Origin: Flavobacterium sp. 270
GTDB taxonomy: Bacteria > Bacteroidota > Bacteroidia > Flavobacteriales > Flavobacteriaceae
Direction: 5' to 3'
DNA: 64,000 nt
Assembly (NCBI RefSeq): GCF_004368785.1
Contig: NZ_SODM01000001.1
Span: forward strand, 1,673,343-1,737,342
The notes beneath the pieces are model-generated. The model was not told where the DNA came from. It ran no database searches and worked only from the letters and a program-made list of their open reading frames with translations. Below, in pieces: positions 1 to 9,600 of this stretch (position 1 is its first letter; each line of letters starts with the position of its first letter). The position numbers were made by a program, and so were the translations under genes.

Positions 1-403
1 TACCAAGCAGTACCAATTTTGCCTCACCAATAATCCCTCCCTGATGTGATAATTTTACATTATCTGCACCAAAAAACAAATGCATTGGCTCTCCATTATT
101 ATTTTTCTGAGGAATATCTACTCTACAAAAAACTGTTAGTGTTGTATATTCAGGTGAAAAAACAGCTTTTGTAATTCCGATCGAATATTGAACATTATTG
201 ATCGTATGACGTATCCCAACTGGCAATTCTACCAAATCTGCATTTGAGAATTGATCTACCCAATGCTTAGATTCTTCTATTTTAGTGATAGACCCCGAAG
301 CTGCTGCAACTTCCTTTGAAGCAGTTAAATCTTGTGCATAAGAAAACTGAATTGAAAGTAAAACAAATAAAAAGTACAACCGTAATTTGATAGATCTTTT
401 CAT
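1..403 (-). CDS. Secreted protein of unknown function, N-terminal fragment cut by window edge
   Basis: The first 134 codons of a minus-strand gene that runs off the left edge. The ATG at 403 opens a clear Sec signal peptide of about 24 residues ending SYAQ. The mature start is followed by a hydrophilic, beta-rich sequence with no catalytic motif I recognise. It lies 71 bp downstream of the outer-membrane barrel gene and is probably the last visible gene of the lipoprotein/barrel operon. The style (signal peptide, then a region containing LPVGIRHTINNVQYSIGITK) reminds me of the N terminus of large extracellular Bacteroidota proteins, but that is recollection and not shown here. Full length, C-terminal domain and function cannot be judged from this window. 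Confidence 0.8.
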   Translation of the reverse strand, partial: MKRSIKLRLYFLFVLLSIQFSYAQDLTASKEVAAASGSITKIEESKHWVDQFSNADLVELPVGIRHTINNVQYSIGITKAVFSPEYTTLTVFCRVDIPQKNNNGEPMHLFFGADNVKLSHQGGIIGEAKLVLLG

Positions 404-474
404 AGACAAATAATCCGTATTTTTAATAGAATTGAGCATGGCAATTTCTTTTTTATATTTTGATTCTAATTTCA

Positions 475-2181
475 TTAGAAACTATATCCGTAATTAAAAT
501 TCAGCATTATATCGTTGTTTCCTGGTTTATTTGTTGAACTCCTAAACATGGAAATCATTCCTAATGTAAAATTGTGTTTTTTGAGTAACGTATAACTGTT
601 GTTAAGTTTGACACCAAAAACAGAACTTGTGCTAATATCACTTTGGGTATTATTGTATAATAATCCAAAATTGGCATTCATTTTTTCTTTCAATAATTTC
701 TTAGAAACACCAACAGAAGCTCCTAAAGATGAATTATCAAATTGACCAACTTGGTTATTAGTATAATTTAGAGAGCTATTTAAGGCTGTTTTAATTCCTA
801 AAAAATTAATAGTATGTGCCAAATTATAGTTCTGAACAGTACTTGCCTGACCTTTTCTTATTATTCCTCCCTGTTCATTGGCCTGACCTGCAATACTATA
901 ATTAAAATTCATGTTTTGGTTTTTCTTTTTTCCAAAAGCGTAGGTTAGATTAAAGTTGGCATTTTGAGATAATTGTCTGTAATCTAATGTGTCTGACGCT
1001 ACAACATTCGGATTATTTATAAGTTCAAATTGATCCAATTTTCTATTGGTATATGTTGAAAAATTAGAATAACTTCCAGTGAAATTAATCTGATCGGTAA
1101 CTTTATAATTCATGTTTATTGAGCCTACAACTCGCTTAGAATCTTGCTTTTTTTCTTGTGCTAAATTGTCTCTTTGAAATCCTAAACTAGCATTTACTGT
1201 AATATTGTCTTTATAAAAAGGACGTGAAAACCGCATAGCAATATTTTCTAGATCATTATTAAAATACATTGCTCCGAGCGTATTGTAGTTAGGGTCTATA
1301 CGTTCGTAAGTTAATCCAACAATACTTTTTTGAATCGAATAATCGAAATTAACATTTACGGCATTCAAATAATTTGTACTTTCTTTAGACGAAAAAAGCT
1401 TGTCTCTGTAATTTCCTCCTGAAATTGTTTTTGCTCGCGTATCATCTGTTAAAACAGATAAAGCATATTCAACATTAAAAGTCAAATCTTTCATTAAAGA
1501 AGTATTAAAACTCAAACTGTTTACCCAGTTTTCTTTTGGAGTAACGCTATTTTCATTTCCAGTAAATGTTATAGAATTTTCGTTGTCTTTAGCATAAAAA
1601 CCAATCCAGCCAATTTTGTACTTTTCTTTTTCAAAGCTTGTTTTAATTCCATAACCAAAACGCTCATAAACCGGTACTGCTCCTATTCCCTCATCTTCAT
1701 TTACAGCCTTTAATAATTGCCCTGCCATTAAACTAATTTTAAAAGGATTTCTTGGTGTAAGTTCCAGCCCAATTCCTCTAAAAGGGTGACCGCTCAAAGT
1801 ATAAGGCGAAAATGTCATACTCACATTTCCGATATAAGCTTTAACCCATTTGTATTTGGGCATTATACAAATCCTGTTAAAATCAAAAGGAGCGGTATAA
1901 CCCAAGTTATTTCCCTGATTGGTAATGCTGTAAAACACAGGAATATTAAAACTAAAAGCACTAATATTTAAGTTACCCGAAAGTAGATAAGTAAAAGGCT
2001 CACGAGAGTTTTGCTGATTTGAATTGTAAAATATAGTATTGGCATTAATACCACCAGTAACTTTAAAGTTCGGCTTATAAAATGTCTCTAAATCTACATC
2101 CTGCGCATAGGTATTTCTACTTACAAGACAAGCAAAAACAAGCAATAGCCGTAACAAATTCTTTTTATTTTTTATCGTCAT
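475..2181 (-). CDS. Outer-membrane beta-barrel protein
   Basis: 568 residues. An N-terminal signal peptide (about residues 1-26, ending NTYAQ) precedes a sequence made almost entirely of alternating hydrophobic/polar strands rich in Asn, Tyr and Phe, with repeated FNxxYSIS-like patches. It ends NFNYGYSF, an aromatic C terminus typical of outer-membrane barrels. No plug, TonB box or POTRA-like region is seen, so it is not a TonB receptor or a BamA homologue. It follows the PKD lipoprotein gene by 13 bp, which implies co-transcription and possibly a shared surface complex. I do not recognise a named family; a PorP/SprF-like role would be a guess, as it is much longer than SprF. Confidence 0.8.
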   Translation of the reverse strand: MTIKNKKNLLRLLLVFACLVSRNTYAQDVDLETFYKPNFKVTGGINANTIFYNSNQQNSREPFTYLLSGNLNISAFSFNIPVFYSITNQGNNLGYTAPFDFNRICIMPKYKWVKAYIGNVSMTFSPYTLSGHPFRGIGLELTPRNPFKISLMAGQLLKAVNEDEGIGAVPVYERFGYGIKTSFEKEKYKIGWIGFYAKDNENSITFTGNENSVTPKENWVNSLSFNTSLMKDLTFNVEYALSVLTDDTRAKTISGGNYRDKLFSSKESTNYLNAVNVNFDYSIQKSIVGLTYERIDPNYNTLGAMYFNNDLENIAMRFSRPFYKDNITVNASLGFQRDNLAQEKKQDSKRVVGSINMNYKVTDQINFTGSYSNFSTYTNRKLDQFELINNPNVVASDTLDYRQLSQNANFNLTYAFGKKKNQNMNFNYSIAGQANEQGGIIRKGQASTVQNYNLAHTINFLGIKTALNSSLNYTNNQVGQFDNSSLGASVGVSKKLLKEKMNANFGLLYNNTQSDISTSSVFGVKLNNSYTLLKKHNFTLGMISMFRSSTNKPGNNDIMLNFNYGYSF

Positions 2182-2194
2182 TTGTCAGTCAGCG

Positions 2195-3538
2195 TTATTG
2201 TTTTTGCACTTTGATGTCACACAAAATATAGGAACTTGTTCCGTTTTTAACCATTTCTTTTATTTTAATAGCACCTTTTCTTCCATCTTGTGTTTTAAAC
2301 AAAATTATTCTTGGATAGGTAAAACCAAATTCTTGTGCTCCAGATGCACTGTAACTTATATTCAGTGATTTTATAGTTGTATCATCTACCATTGCATCAA
2401 ATTGTGTTTCTGTAAAATTCAAACCACAATTGCATAAGTTTTGAGAGTTTATAAAGATGGTGCTCTGTGCATTTTTCAATCCCAAGAAACCATAATTATT
2501 AACCTGATCTGGAGATATAAATTTATTGCTCGTAAAATTGCTGTTTAGACCTTGAAAAACAATGTCGATTAAACTGCTGTTTTGGTCATTAATTTCATTA
2601 GCCTTATACACTTGTCTTGTCGAAGTCGAGAACATTGCCCCAATATTATTATTGTTGTGAGCCGTATTTATTCCTAATTTAATATTAGAAAAAACACGCA
2701 GATTGGTATCTGATTCTACAGTAATTGCTGTAGAATATTTTTGACTTGTCTTATCGTTAGAAGCTTCTAAAGTAACCTGATGTAATCCTGCACTTGTAAA
2801 AGTAACTGTTGGATTTTCTTCCGTAGAAACAGCAGGTGATCCTCCTTCAAATGTCCATTTATAATTGGTTGCACTCACCGATTTATTGGCAAATTTAATA
2901 GTTACCGGCAACTGATAATCATCATCATTAAAATCAGGTTCATAAGCAAACAAACTCACTAAATATGGAGCAACATTTACAGTTTGAATCTGTTTTCGGG
3001 ATTCAAATCCATTAGAAACTGTTAGTGTTATATTGTGATCTCCGGGTGTTGTAAAAACAACATTTGGAGGAGTTTTTCCTGAAAAAGAAGCTGGCATTCC
3101 ATCCTGAAAATCCCAGGCAAAAGTCAATCCTTCGCCAGCCGTTGTATTTGTTAAAACTACTTCTACAGGCGAATAGGTACTTTTTAATACTTCATTTTTA
3201 AACTGTATATTAATTCCCTCTTTTATTACTACTGCTTTACTGATTTCTGTAAACTCTCCGTCTGCATTACTTGCACGCAATTTTATGGTATAAGTACCCT
3301 GTTTTGCATACAATATTTCGCCGGGATTTTTTAAAGATGAGGTACTTGGACTCCCGCCTTCAAATTCCCATTGATACGTATCTGCACCGGTAATTTTACT
3401 GTCGATATTGATAATAACAGGAACAGATTCATCTCCGCTTACATACGAGGTCGTAAAATCACCTTCTACAGCTATAACTGTTTCCTGATAACAAGAAGTA
3501 ATAACAATAAATAAAAATAAGAGTAAAGTTTTTTTCAT
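2195..3538 (-). CDS. PKD-domain lipoprotein
   Basis: 447 residues with a lipoprotein signal (lipobox ITSC, Cys16). Three PKD modules follow: the hallmark YxWxFxGGxP pattern appears near residues 50-60 (YQWEFEGGSP), 140-150 (FAWDFQDGMP) and 225-235 (YKWTFEGGSP). Each PKD ends in a G-x-H/Y-x-I/V-x-L-x-xSN strand. The last 150 residues are a separate domain with a Cys pair (CNCG) and no motif I know. PKD domains are beta-sandwich spacers and ligand-binding modules of surface proteins, so this is most likely a cell-surface lipoprotein. It lies between the NHL-like lipoprotein gene (59 bp, with a hairpin in the gap) and the barrel gene (13 bp), suggesting one operon. Confidence 0.85.
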   Translation of the reverse strand: MKKTLLLFLFIVITSCYQETVIAVEGDFTTSYVSGDESVPVIINIDSKITGADTYQWEFEGGSPSTSSLKNPGEILYAKQGTYTIKLRASNADGEFTEISKAVVIKEGINIQFKNEVLKSTYSPVEVVLTNTTAGEGLTFAWDFQDGMPASFSGKTPPNVVFTTPGDHNITLTVSNGFESRKQIQTVNVAPYLVSLFAYEPDFNDDDYQLPVTIKFANKSVSATNYKWTFEGGSPAVSTEENPTVTFTSAGLHQVTLEASNDKTSQKYSTAITVESDTNLRVFSNIKLGINTAHNNNNIGAMFSTSTRQVYKANEINDQNSSLIDIVFQGLNSNFTSNKFISPDQVNNYGFLGLKNAQSTIFINSQNLCNCGLNFTETQFDAMVDDTTIKSLNISYSASGAQEFGFTYPRIILFKTQDGRKGAIKIKEMVKNGTSSYILCDIKVQKQ

Positions 3539-3551
3539 TCTGGTTGTTTTG

Positions 3552-3584
3552 AAACCACTGCACTTTTTGGGGTTGCAGTGGTTT
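3552..3584 (-). terminator. Strong hairpin between the two lipoprotein genes
   Basis: An 11-bp perfect inverted repeat (AAACCACTGCA at 3552-3562, TGCAGTGGTTT at 3574-3584) in the 59-bp gap between the NHL-like and PKD lipoprotein genes. In the direction of transcription (minus) only three Ts follow the stem, whereas the plus strand has a T5 run. It may therefore act as an attenuator or mRNA-processing element and not as a full intrinsic terminator. Confidence 0.45.
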
Positions 3585-3597
3585 TTAAGTATTTTAT

Positions 3598-4653
3598 TTA
3601 TTTGGTTGCCGCGTCCAATTTGGCTTGGTAATCAGAAATTTTGATTATGCTGTTGCTCGTTAACAAATACAGGTCATTGTTTTTAAATTTAAAGCTATAA
3701 ATAAACTTCAAATCAATTTCTGAATGGTATGATAATTTGGTAGTTCCTGTGAAGATTTTTAATTGTGCATCTGCAAAAAGTGACAAGGTATTATCAGCAA
3801 GATTAAATTTATAAATTCCTTTTCCCGAAACCGAAACATACATATCATTCTTTGAGTCAAAAGCAATATTGTTATAAAAATTATCCGTATTTGTTGTCGA
3901 AGACAATGTTGTAACTTTCCATTGATTATTAACATACTCTAATTTTCTAATATTTGAACTAACGAAAGTAGTTCCAGAATATAAATTATCTATAAGGTAT
4001 ATAATATTATTGTTCGATACTAATTTAGATACACCTCCAAAACTAGCATTTAAGCCCGTACCGTCTACTATTGCATTTTTACCAGAACCAGCAACAAAAA
4101 CATCTCCTCCTGATTCAGGCAAAACGCGTTTGATATTCTTTGCATTATAATCACTGACAAAATAGGTGTTGTCATTGTTTCCTGTGATTGCTATAAGCCT
4201 GATTTTATCTGCAAGCGGAGAACTAATTGGTTTCATTGTATAAAATGGATTCAGTTCCGTAAAGTTATTTTCGAAACGAAATATTTTGTCAGTCTCACTT
4301 TTCAAGCCATCTCCTATTAATAAAAATTCTCCTGCATTACTTACTGCCATTCTGCCTGAAAAAGGAATGTCATTGTTTATCCCTTTTAATAATGTTAATT
4401 TTCCATCCTTATCAATTTTTTGAAATTTCCAGATGTAATCTTTGTCATTTGGTGTTTGCCCTATAAAAAAGACGTTGTCATCTTTATCGATTACAAAATC
4501 ATCAGCGCCATAAAATGAATCAAAATCAGCTTTAATTTCCCCCTTTTTCAACTCTACCGGCTTTTCCGCGTCGTTATTCCCTGAATCTGAACTGCAACTC
4601 CCCAATACCATAAAAATCTGCAAAACTGCCGCTAATAAAATTCTCTTTTTCAT
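3598..4653 (-). CDS. Beta-propeller (NHL-like) lipoprotein
   Basis: 351 residues with a lipoprotein signal peptide (LGSC, Cys20) and a Ser/Asp/Asn-rich linker. The body shows repeated blade-like segments: FVIDKDDNVFFIGQ, MAVSNAGEFLLIGD, FDSKNDMYVSVSGKGIYKF and NNDLYLLTSNSIIKI. It also has a DGTGLNASFGGVSKL stretch typical of NHL/SMP30-type propellers (DGxGxxAxF). No enzyme active site is visible. It is probably anchored in the outer membrane and heads the run NHL lipoprotein, PKD lipoprotein, barrel, secreted protein. No good Bacteroidota promoter was found in the 75 bp upstream. A protein-binding role is inferred from fold only. Confidence 0.8.
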   Translation of the reverse strand: MKKRILLAAVLQIFMVLGSCSSDSGNNDAEKPVELKKGEIKADFDSFYGADDFVIDKDDNVFFIGQTPNDKDYIWKFQKIDKDGKLTLLKGINNDIPFSGRMAVSNAGEFLLIGDGLKSETDKIFRFENNFTELNPFYTMKPISSPLADKIRLIAITGNNDNTYFVSDYNAKNIKRVLPESGGDVFVAGSGKNAIVDGTGLNASFGGVSKLVSNNNIIYLIDNLYSGTTFVSSNIRKLEYVNNQWKVTTLSSTTNTDNFYNNIAFDSKNDMYVSVSGKGIYKFNLADNTLSLFADAQLKIFTGTTKLSYHSEIDLKFIYSFKFKNNDLYLLTSNSIIKISDYQAKLDAATK

Positions 4654-4728
4654 TTAATCTTTCTTTATAATTTATATTTATTTAACTTAATTTATTTCTC
4701 TTAGTCTAATTTTAATTATCATTTTGCA

Positions 4729-5010
4729 CTAACTGATATCTAATCTTAAAATATTTAAGGCAAGATCAATTCCTTTTAATTGATCTAAATTTTGTTTACA
4801 TTCAAATGCCCTTTCATCAATAGATATTATCTTTTTTTCAATAAAAAATTCACTCACTAATGATATATTTATAAGGAATCTATTATTTAATAACATTGGA
4901 TATTCTAACTTATTTAGGGTGTATTTTTTATCAAGTCCTTTAATTATTAAAATATTTTTGTCTTCAATGAAAAAAATATTTGTTATTAATAGGTATTTCT
5001 CGTTTACCAT
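4729..5010 (-). CDS. Small hypothetical protein, possible orphan immunity gene
   Basis: 93 residues, no signal peptide, no recognised domain; rich in Ile, Leu, Asn and Lys with a single Cys. The gene is strikingly AT-rich compared with the lipoprotein genes downstream. It is the last of four small or medium genes following the nuclease-toxin gene. In polymorphic-toxin loci, such short, AT-rich, unrelated genes after a toxin are commonly immunity genes left over from earlier toxin tips; that is the only basis for the suggested role. The start ATG at 5010 is the only reasonable one. Confidence 0.55.
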   Translation of the reverse strand: MVNEKYLLITNIFFIEDKNILIIKGLDKKYTLNKLEYPMLLNNRFLINISLVSEFFIEKKIISIDERAFECKQNLDQLKGIDLALNILRLDIS

Positions 5011-5117
5011 TATTCTAAAAATTAAAAACCTGATTCTATTAATTGTTTAATATTTATATACTCTCATCACTTAACACGAATAATTTTTGAATATGTTTAA
5101 AATTAATTACTAATACA

Positions 5118-5351
5118 TTATATATTTTTTAAATACCAATTTTCAGGTGGCTTCCTATATAATACAATTTCAAATTTGCCACATATTAGGCATTCAATAA
5201 ATCTTTCTCCTACTTTATTAATCTCATTATCATTAAAAGCAACATCTTTAATTACGAGATCTTCTTTTTTACAATGCGGACAATTAACAATTACATTTAT
5301 ATCATTTCTGAATTTTTCAACAATATCTATCCATTTTTTTCTTTCTTCCAT
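5118..5351 (-). CDS. Small zinc-ribbon protein in the toxin/immunity cluster
   Basis: 77 residues with two Cys pairs, CPHC near residue 24 and CLIC near residue 56, spaced as in a rubredoxin-like zinc ribbon. The N terminus is helical and charged (MEERKKWIDIVEKF). There is no signal peptide, so it is cytoplasmic. It lies 107 bp upstream (in transcription order) of the 93-residue gene and 108 bp after the 111-residue gene, in very AT-rich DNA. It may be an accessory or immunity protein of the toxin locus; the zinc ribbon is clear from sequence, the role is not. Confidence 0.6.
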   Translation of the reverse strand: MEERKKWIDIVEKFRNDINVIVNCPHCKKEDLVIKDVAFNDNEINKVGERFIECLICGKFEIVLYRKPPENWYLKNI

Positions 5352-5459
5352 TTATTCAAAATAGATTAAATGTTTTCTAAATTTGTTATGTGATTTTATG
5401 TTTAATATTTAAATAAATCTGTTTATTTATACCGAAATTTATCAATTTTATCAAAAAAA

Positions 5460-5795
5460 CTACAAACCATCATAAATTATTTCAAATGATTGATATGCAA
5501 TTCTTATCTGATTTTGGTAATGTTCATTTCCTTCTTCTCCTTTTAGCATAAAATATCTATAATCATCTACATCCAATTTCATTTCTCTAAAAACAAGTAC
5601 AAAACTCATTTCCCCTCTATATTGTTCAGCTACTTTTACTTTTTTGCCTATTATACCAGAGTCAAAAACCAAAGGACAATTATTAAATTGTATTCTTATA
5701 TTCGAATTTTCAAAACTCATGGATATTTTTTTTTGATTGTAATAATGAATTATAGCGTGTATTTGTAACCCTAAAATTTCTGTAATTCTCTCCAT
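5460..5795 (-). CDS. Small hypothetical protein, possible orphan immunity gene
   Basis: 111 residues, acidic and soluble, no signal peptide or membrane segment. The sequence reads as a mixed alpha/beta domain with a C-terminal DVDDYRYFMLKGEEG segment, but I recognise no family. It follows the presumptive immunity gene by 90 bp and precedes the zinc-ribbon gene. Codon use is very AT-rich, like its neighbours. An immunity role is inferred from position only. Confidence 0.55.
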   Translation of the reverse strand: MERITEILGLQIHAIIHYYNQKKISMSFENSNIRIQFNNCPLVFDSGIIGKKVKVAEQYRGEMSFVLVFREMKLDVDDYRYFMLKGEEGNEHYQNQIRIAYQSFEIIYDGL

Positions 5796-5885
5796 ATATT
5801 AATTAGTCACTACATTTGAAATACTCTTGATTCTTTTTTTCAATTTTATATAGTACATCATAAAAACCAACCCATTCCAATGATA

Positions 5886-6635
5886 TTATTTAACTATTTT
5901 TTGATGCGGTTCTAATATTTCTACGATATTTTCATAATATAAAACTTCACCATTAAATAGAACACCATTTTCTGAAAAGTCTTCTAAACCTAAATTCTCA
6001 AACTTAAAATCATCTGCTCCGTATTCAAAACAAAGTTTTTTCAAATCTCTCAAAAAACTATTTAGCCTTGGAGTATTTAAATAAGCTAAATCAGAGTTGT
6101 CTATAGGATATTCAAATTCATAACATTTTTTATTTTCTAACCTTAAATTAAATATATCATTATCTAAATAATAATATAATTGAATACCTTTTGTACCAAT
6201 GTCTAAAACTACTTTTATTGGTGCACAAGTGTATCTGCTGTTCAATTCTTCAAATCTTAGAATAGGGTCAATAGATACTATTTGCTCTGGTTGCTGTTCA
6301 TTATTAATGAACAAAATACTAGGAAATACCCATGAATCATTATAGGTATGAATAAATAACAAAGGATTATGATATCGAATATCATCGAACATATTTTTAT
6401 ATATCAGAAATTTGCTTTCAAAATCACTAATGTTTTCAAAATGTTTTGTTGATGTTGCTATACCAAATCTATTTGACAAACGTATGTAGTCCCATGCAAA
6501 AGAAATTTTTGATTTTAAAAAAAAATCTATAGATTCTTGTTTCTCCCACCTAAGAAAACCGTAAACACTATGCTCTGCTTCAAAATCACACCAATAATCT
6601 GAAGAATTATTTACTTTAATATCATTTTTTTTCAT
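5886..6635 (-). CDS. Presumptive immunity protein for the upstream nuclease toxin
   Basis: 249 residues, cytoplasmic, no signal peptide. The ATG at 6635 overlaps the toxin stop codon by one base (TAATG), which implies translational coupling and a fixed partner relationship. A TTG two codons upstream is in frame but inferior. The protein is acidic and rich in aromatic residues, with segments such as WCDFEAEHSVYGFLRWEKQE near the N terminus and FIHTYNDSWVFPSILFI in the middle; I recognise no family. Known immunity proteins bind their cognate toxin in the cytoplasm and are encoded immediately after it, so this assignment rests on gene order and coupling and not on homology. Confidence 0.6.
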   Translation of the reverse strand: MKKNDIKVNNSSDYWCDFEAEHSVYGFLRWEKQESIDFFLKSKISFAWDYIRLSNRFGIATSTKHFENISDFESKFLIYKNMFDDIRYHNPLLFIHTYNDSWVFPSILFINNEQQPEQIVSIDPILRFEELNSRYTCAPIKVVLDIGTKGIQLYYYLDNDIFNLRLENKKCYEFEYPIDNSDLAYLNTPRLNSFLRDLKKLCFEYGADDFKFENLGLEDFSENGVLFNGEVLYYENIVEILEPHQKIVK

Positions 6636-9600
6636 TACCAATCAGTGTTTTTAATAATAAATCTACCATTTGCATTTTCAATATACAGCTCTTTTACTTT
6701 CTTTAAATCTATTAAAGGAATTTGATTGCTCTCATTACCAATAATACTCAACTGTCCATTAGCCAGATCTCCATTTTTTATTTTAGATATGAAATCAGCT
6801 TTTGTAGAATTGTAAAACGGATTATTTGAAGAACTAATATTTAACTTCCCATAATGATTTGGATATTGATTTTTAAACGATGTACTTAACTTACTCTCTA
6901 CTGTATATTTATCAACAATTGCTTTCAAATTGCTTTCAACAGATTTAAAGTTTTCACCACTTACATTTTTACATTCGACTAAAGCATTTTTAGTAGTTAT
7001 AGTCACATCCACCTCATCAGCATTTCCACTCCATTTTTTAGATATATAGACTTCATCACCCTGATTCATCCAATACATACCTTCGTTATATTCATTCAAC
7101 AAATCAGTTGAAGCAGATGAATTTACATTGCCTGCATTTACGGGTTTTCTAAATACACTATTTAAATTTTCTAATAAGTCTTCAGGATTTTTAAACTTAG
7201 GATTTTTTGCCAAATCATCTATCATTCTCAACATTTGGTTGTTTCCAATAGCATCATCTACATACATTGCTCGTATAATAATATCATCTACAACAGATTC
7301 TGGAATTTTTAACTTAGTCAAATTTTTTGTAACTGACTTAACAATCTCATTAGTACTTTGTATGATCTCATCAGAACTTTGTACCGCTTCATCCAACCAC
7401 TTTAATTTTTTCAACGAAAGTCTTTCAAATTCAGGTAATACAACTGAAAGTGCATTATTTATCGCAATGTTTCTGTCATCTGTTACAGCTTCGTTTGTTA
7501 AGATATAAGCTATAAAAGCCGGCATTAAATAATCGTTCTCTCCAAGACGTATATGAACAGGATCATTTTTTTCTATTGTCCCTAAATCTACTATTTTTTT
7601 ATCTGATGAAGTTAGATTACCTGTTTCAAAATTATGAACTGTATATCCAATCTCATATTTTGTTTTAGATGTATTATCACCACACCAGCTTATTATTTTA
7701 GTATAATTTCCAGGTTTAAGCCCATCAATTTGATAGGGCTCCATCAAATAAAACTGACTTTTGTTTATTTCATCTGCTGTCCAATTTTTTAATCCAATTT
7801 GTGATAGAACTCTGATATATTGTGGTCTATAATCTAAATTTAATTTAGTAAACAGATCAGCAAAAAAAACAATATTACTTTCTTGTTTGCCAAAAATCCA
7901 TTTACTATCAATATTATTTAAAATATTTAATACACTATTATTTTCATTAGTTCCTAAATAGTGTATAGAACATTTTGAGAGTATTTGCAAATCTTCCCAT
8001 AATTTGTCATTCCCTCGAGCTCCAATAATAAAATTTGGAGCTTCTGCGTATAAAAAGTCAATTTTATTACAATCATTTCCTGCTATTTGAAATGCCTTAG
8101 TAAAATTATTTACAACATATTCTTTTGCTTTTGATCCTGTTTCCCCAATTGAATAACTTAAAAATCCGAGTAAAGCATCATAATCTGAGATTTGAGTTGT
8201 AGTTAATTTAATTGCCGTCTTGTCTTGTCCTTCGACAATTTTATCGTATAAATAATTAAAATCATACGTAATTTTAGACTTTCCAAAATCAATATTTAGA
8301 CCAATTGGAGAGTTATTAGCAGAAAGCGTAATGTTTTCTTTTCGAGTGCTCAAAAGACCTATAAATTTCAAACTTTTCTTTATACCGTTAGTTTCAAATT
8401 CAAAATCTTTATTGATCTTTATTGTCTGTGGCATTCCAAGACCAGAACCTGTAAGTTCAAAATCTTTCGTTAAAAATTGAGTATAATCAAACAAAACTGT
8501 TTTACCCGAATTGTCCCGCATCCAAGTAATTAATTTTTCAAAATCAATACCTTTGCTGATCTTTTCAAATAATGCTTCTTGTTCTTTTTTGTAATTATCA
8601 AGCTCTGTGAACGCATCATTTACTTTAGCGATATTTTTGGAATTTTGATTTCCTTTAGTGGTAAAATTATTAGAAGCCAATTCAATAAAAACAGGATCTA
8701 AATCGGCAATTTTTTTCTTTAAATTCTCTGGGACGTCAGGAGCGCTAACTAATTCTTTGTATTCTTTATCAGCTTTTTCTAATCCTTCATAAATTTCTTT
8801 CCAATTCTTGTTATATTCATTTTCAGTAATTGTACCAGCGACTTTTTGTTTTTCTAATTCATTTGCCCTTTTAAATAAATCTGCAATTCCCGATATTAGA
8901 TCTTTTGCGTCACTAATAATTCCGTCAAGACCTACAACATTTTTCCAATCAGAATCATAAGAAGTTTCAACAACACCATTAATCAATTTATAATCTGTAT
9001 TGATCGTAATGTTATTAAACTGAACCGCAATTTTAGTTTCGTTTAAGTAAGGCACAATGATATAACCTTTACCAGAATAAGGTCCATGACCTTGCAGTTC
9101 TAATACTGTTACTGGGAAATCTCCTGCTGTAAAAGTTTCACTCTCAATTAAATTTGTAAGCGGTTTTTGGTTCTGGATATTAATTTGTGGTATAATTCCA
9201 CAATTGTAAGCAGGCACTCCATTGGTCTGCGTAGGGGTTGTAAAAGTACTGATTCCAGAATACGTAAACGACTGGACTCCATCTGTTGCAGGATCACAGC
9301 TGGAACCTACTCTAAACTGATAGGTTACTCCAGGCTCCAGATTGGTGAGCAGACTTTGTGTATTTAAACTATAAGACGAAAACCATTCTGCATTGCGAAC
9401 ATCTTGTTTTTTATATTGTATTTGGTAACGGGTATGTTCTGGAATCCCCTGCCAGCTTAACCTAACAGTGTTGGTGCCTTGAGCTTCGCTTAGTAAAAAA
9501 GTCGGAGCTGCACAGCTGCTGGTGTATTTAAACGCATATATCTCGCTGTAACCATCGTTTTTAAATACCGAATTTTCTGAAAGTCCCGTTGTAGATATTG

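Noticed and set aside
475..2181. TonB-dependent receptor or PorP/SprF assignment for the barrel protein
   Set aside because: No plug domain or TonB box, and no PorP/SprF N-terminal signature (NPAxAG); left as a barrel of unknown family.
6636..6641. TTG start for the immunity candidate, two codons upstream
   Set aside because: The ATG at 6635 overlapping the toxin stop as TAATG is the better and typical coupled start.
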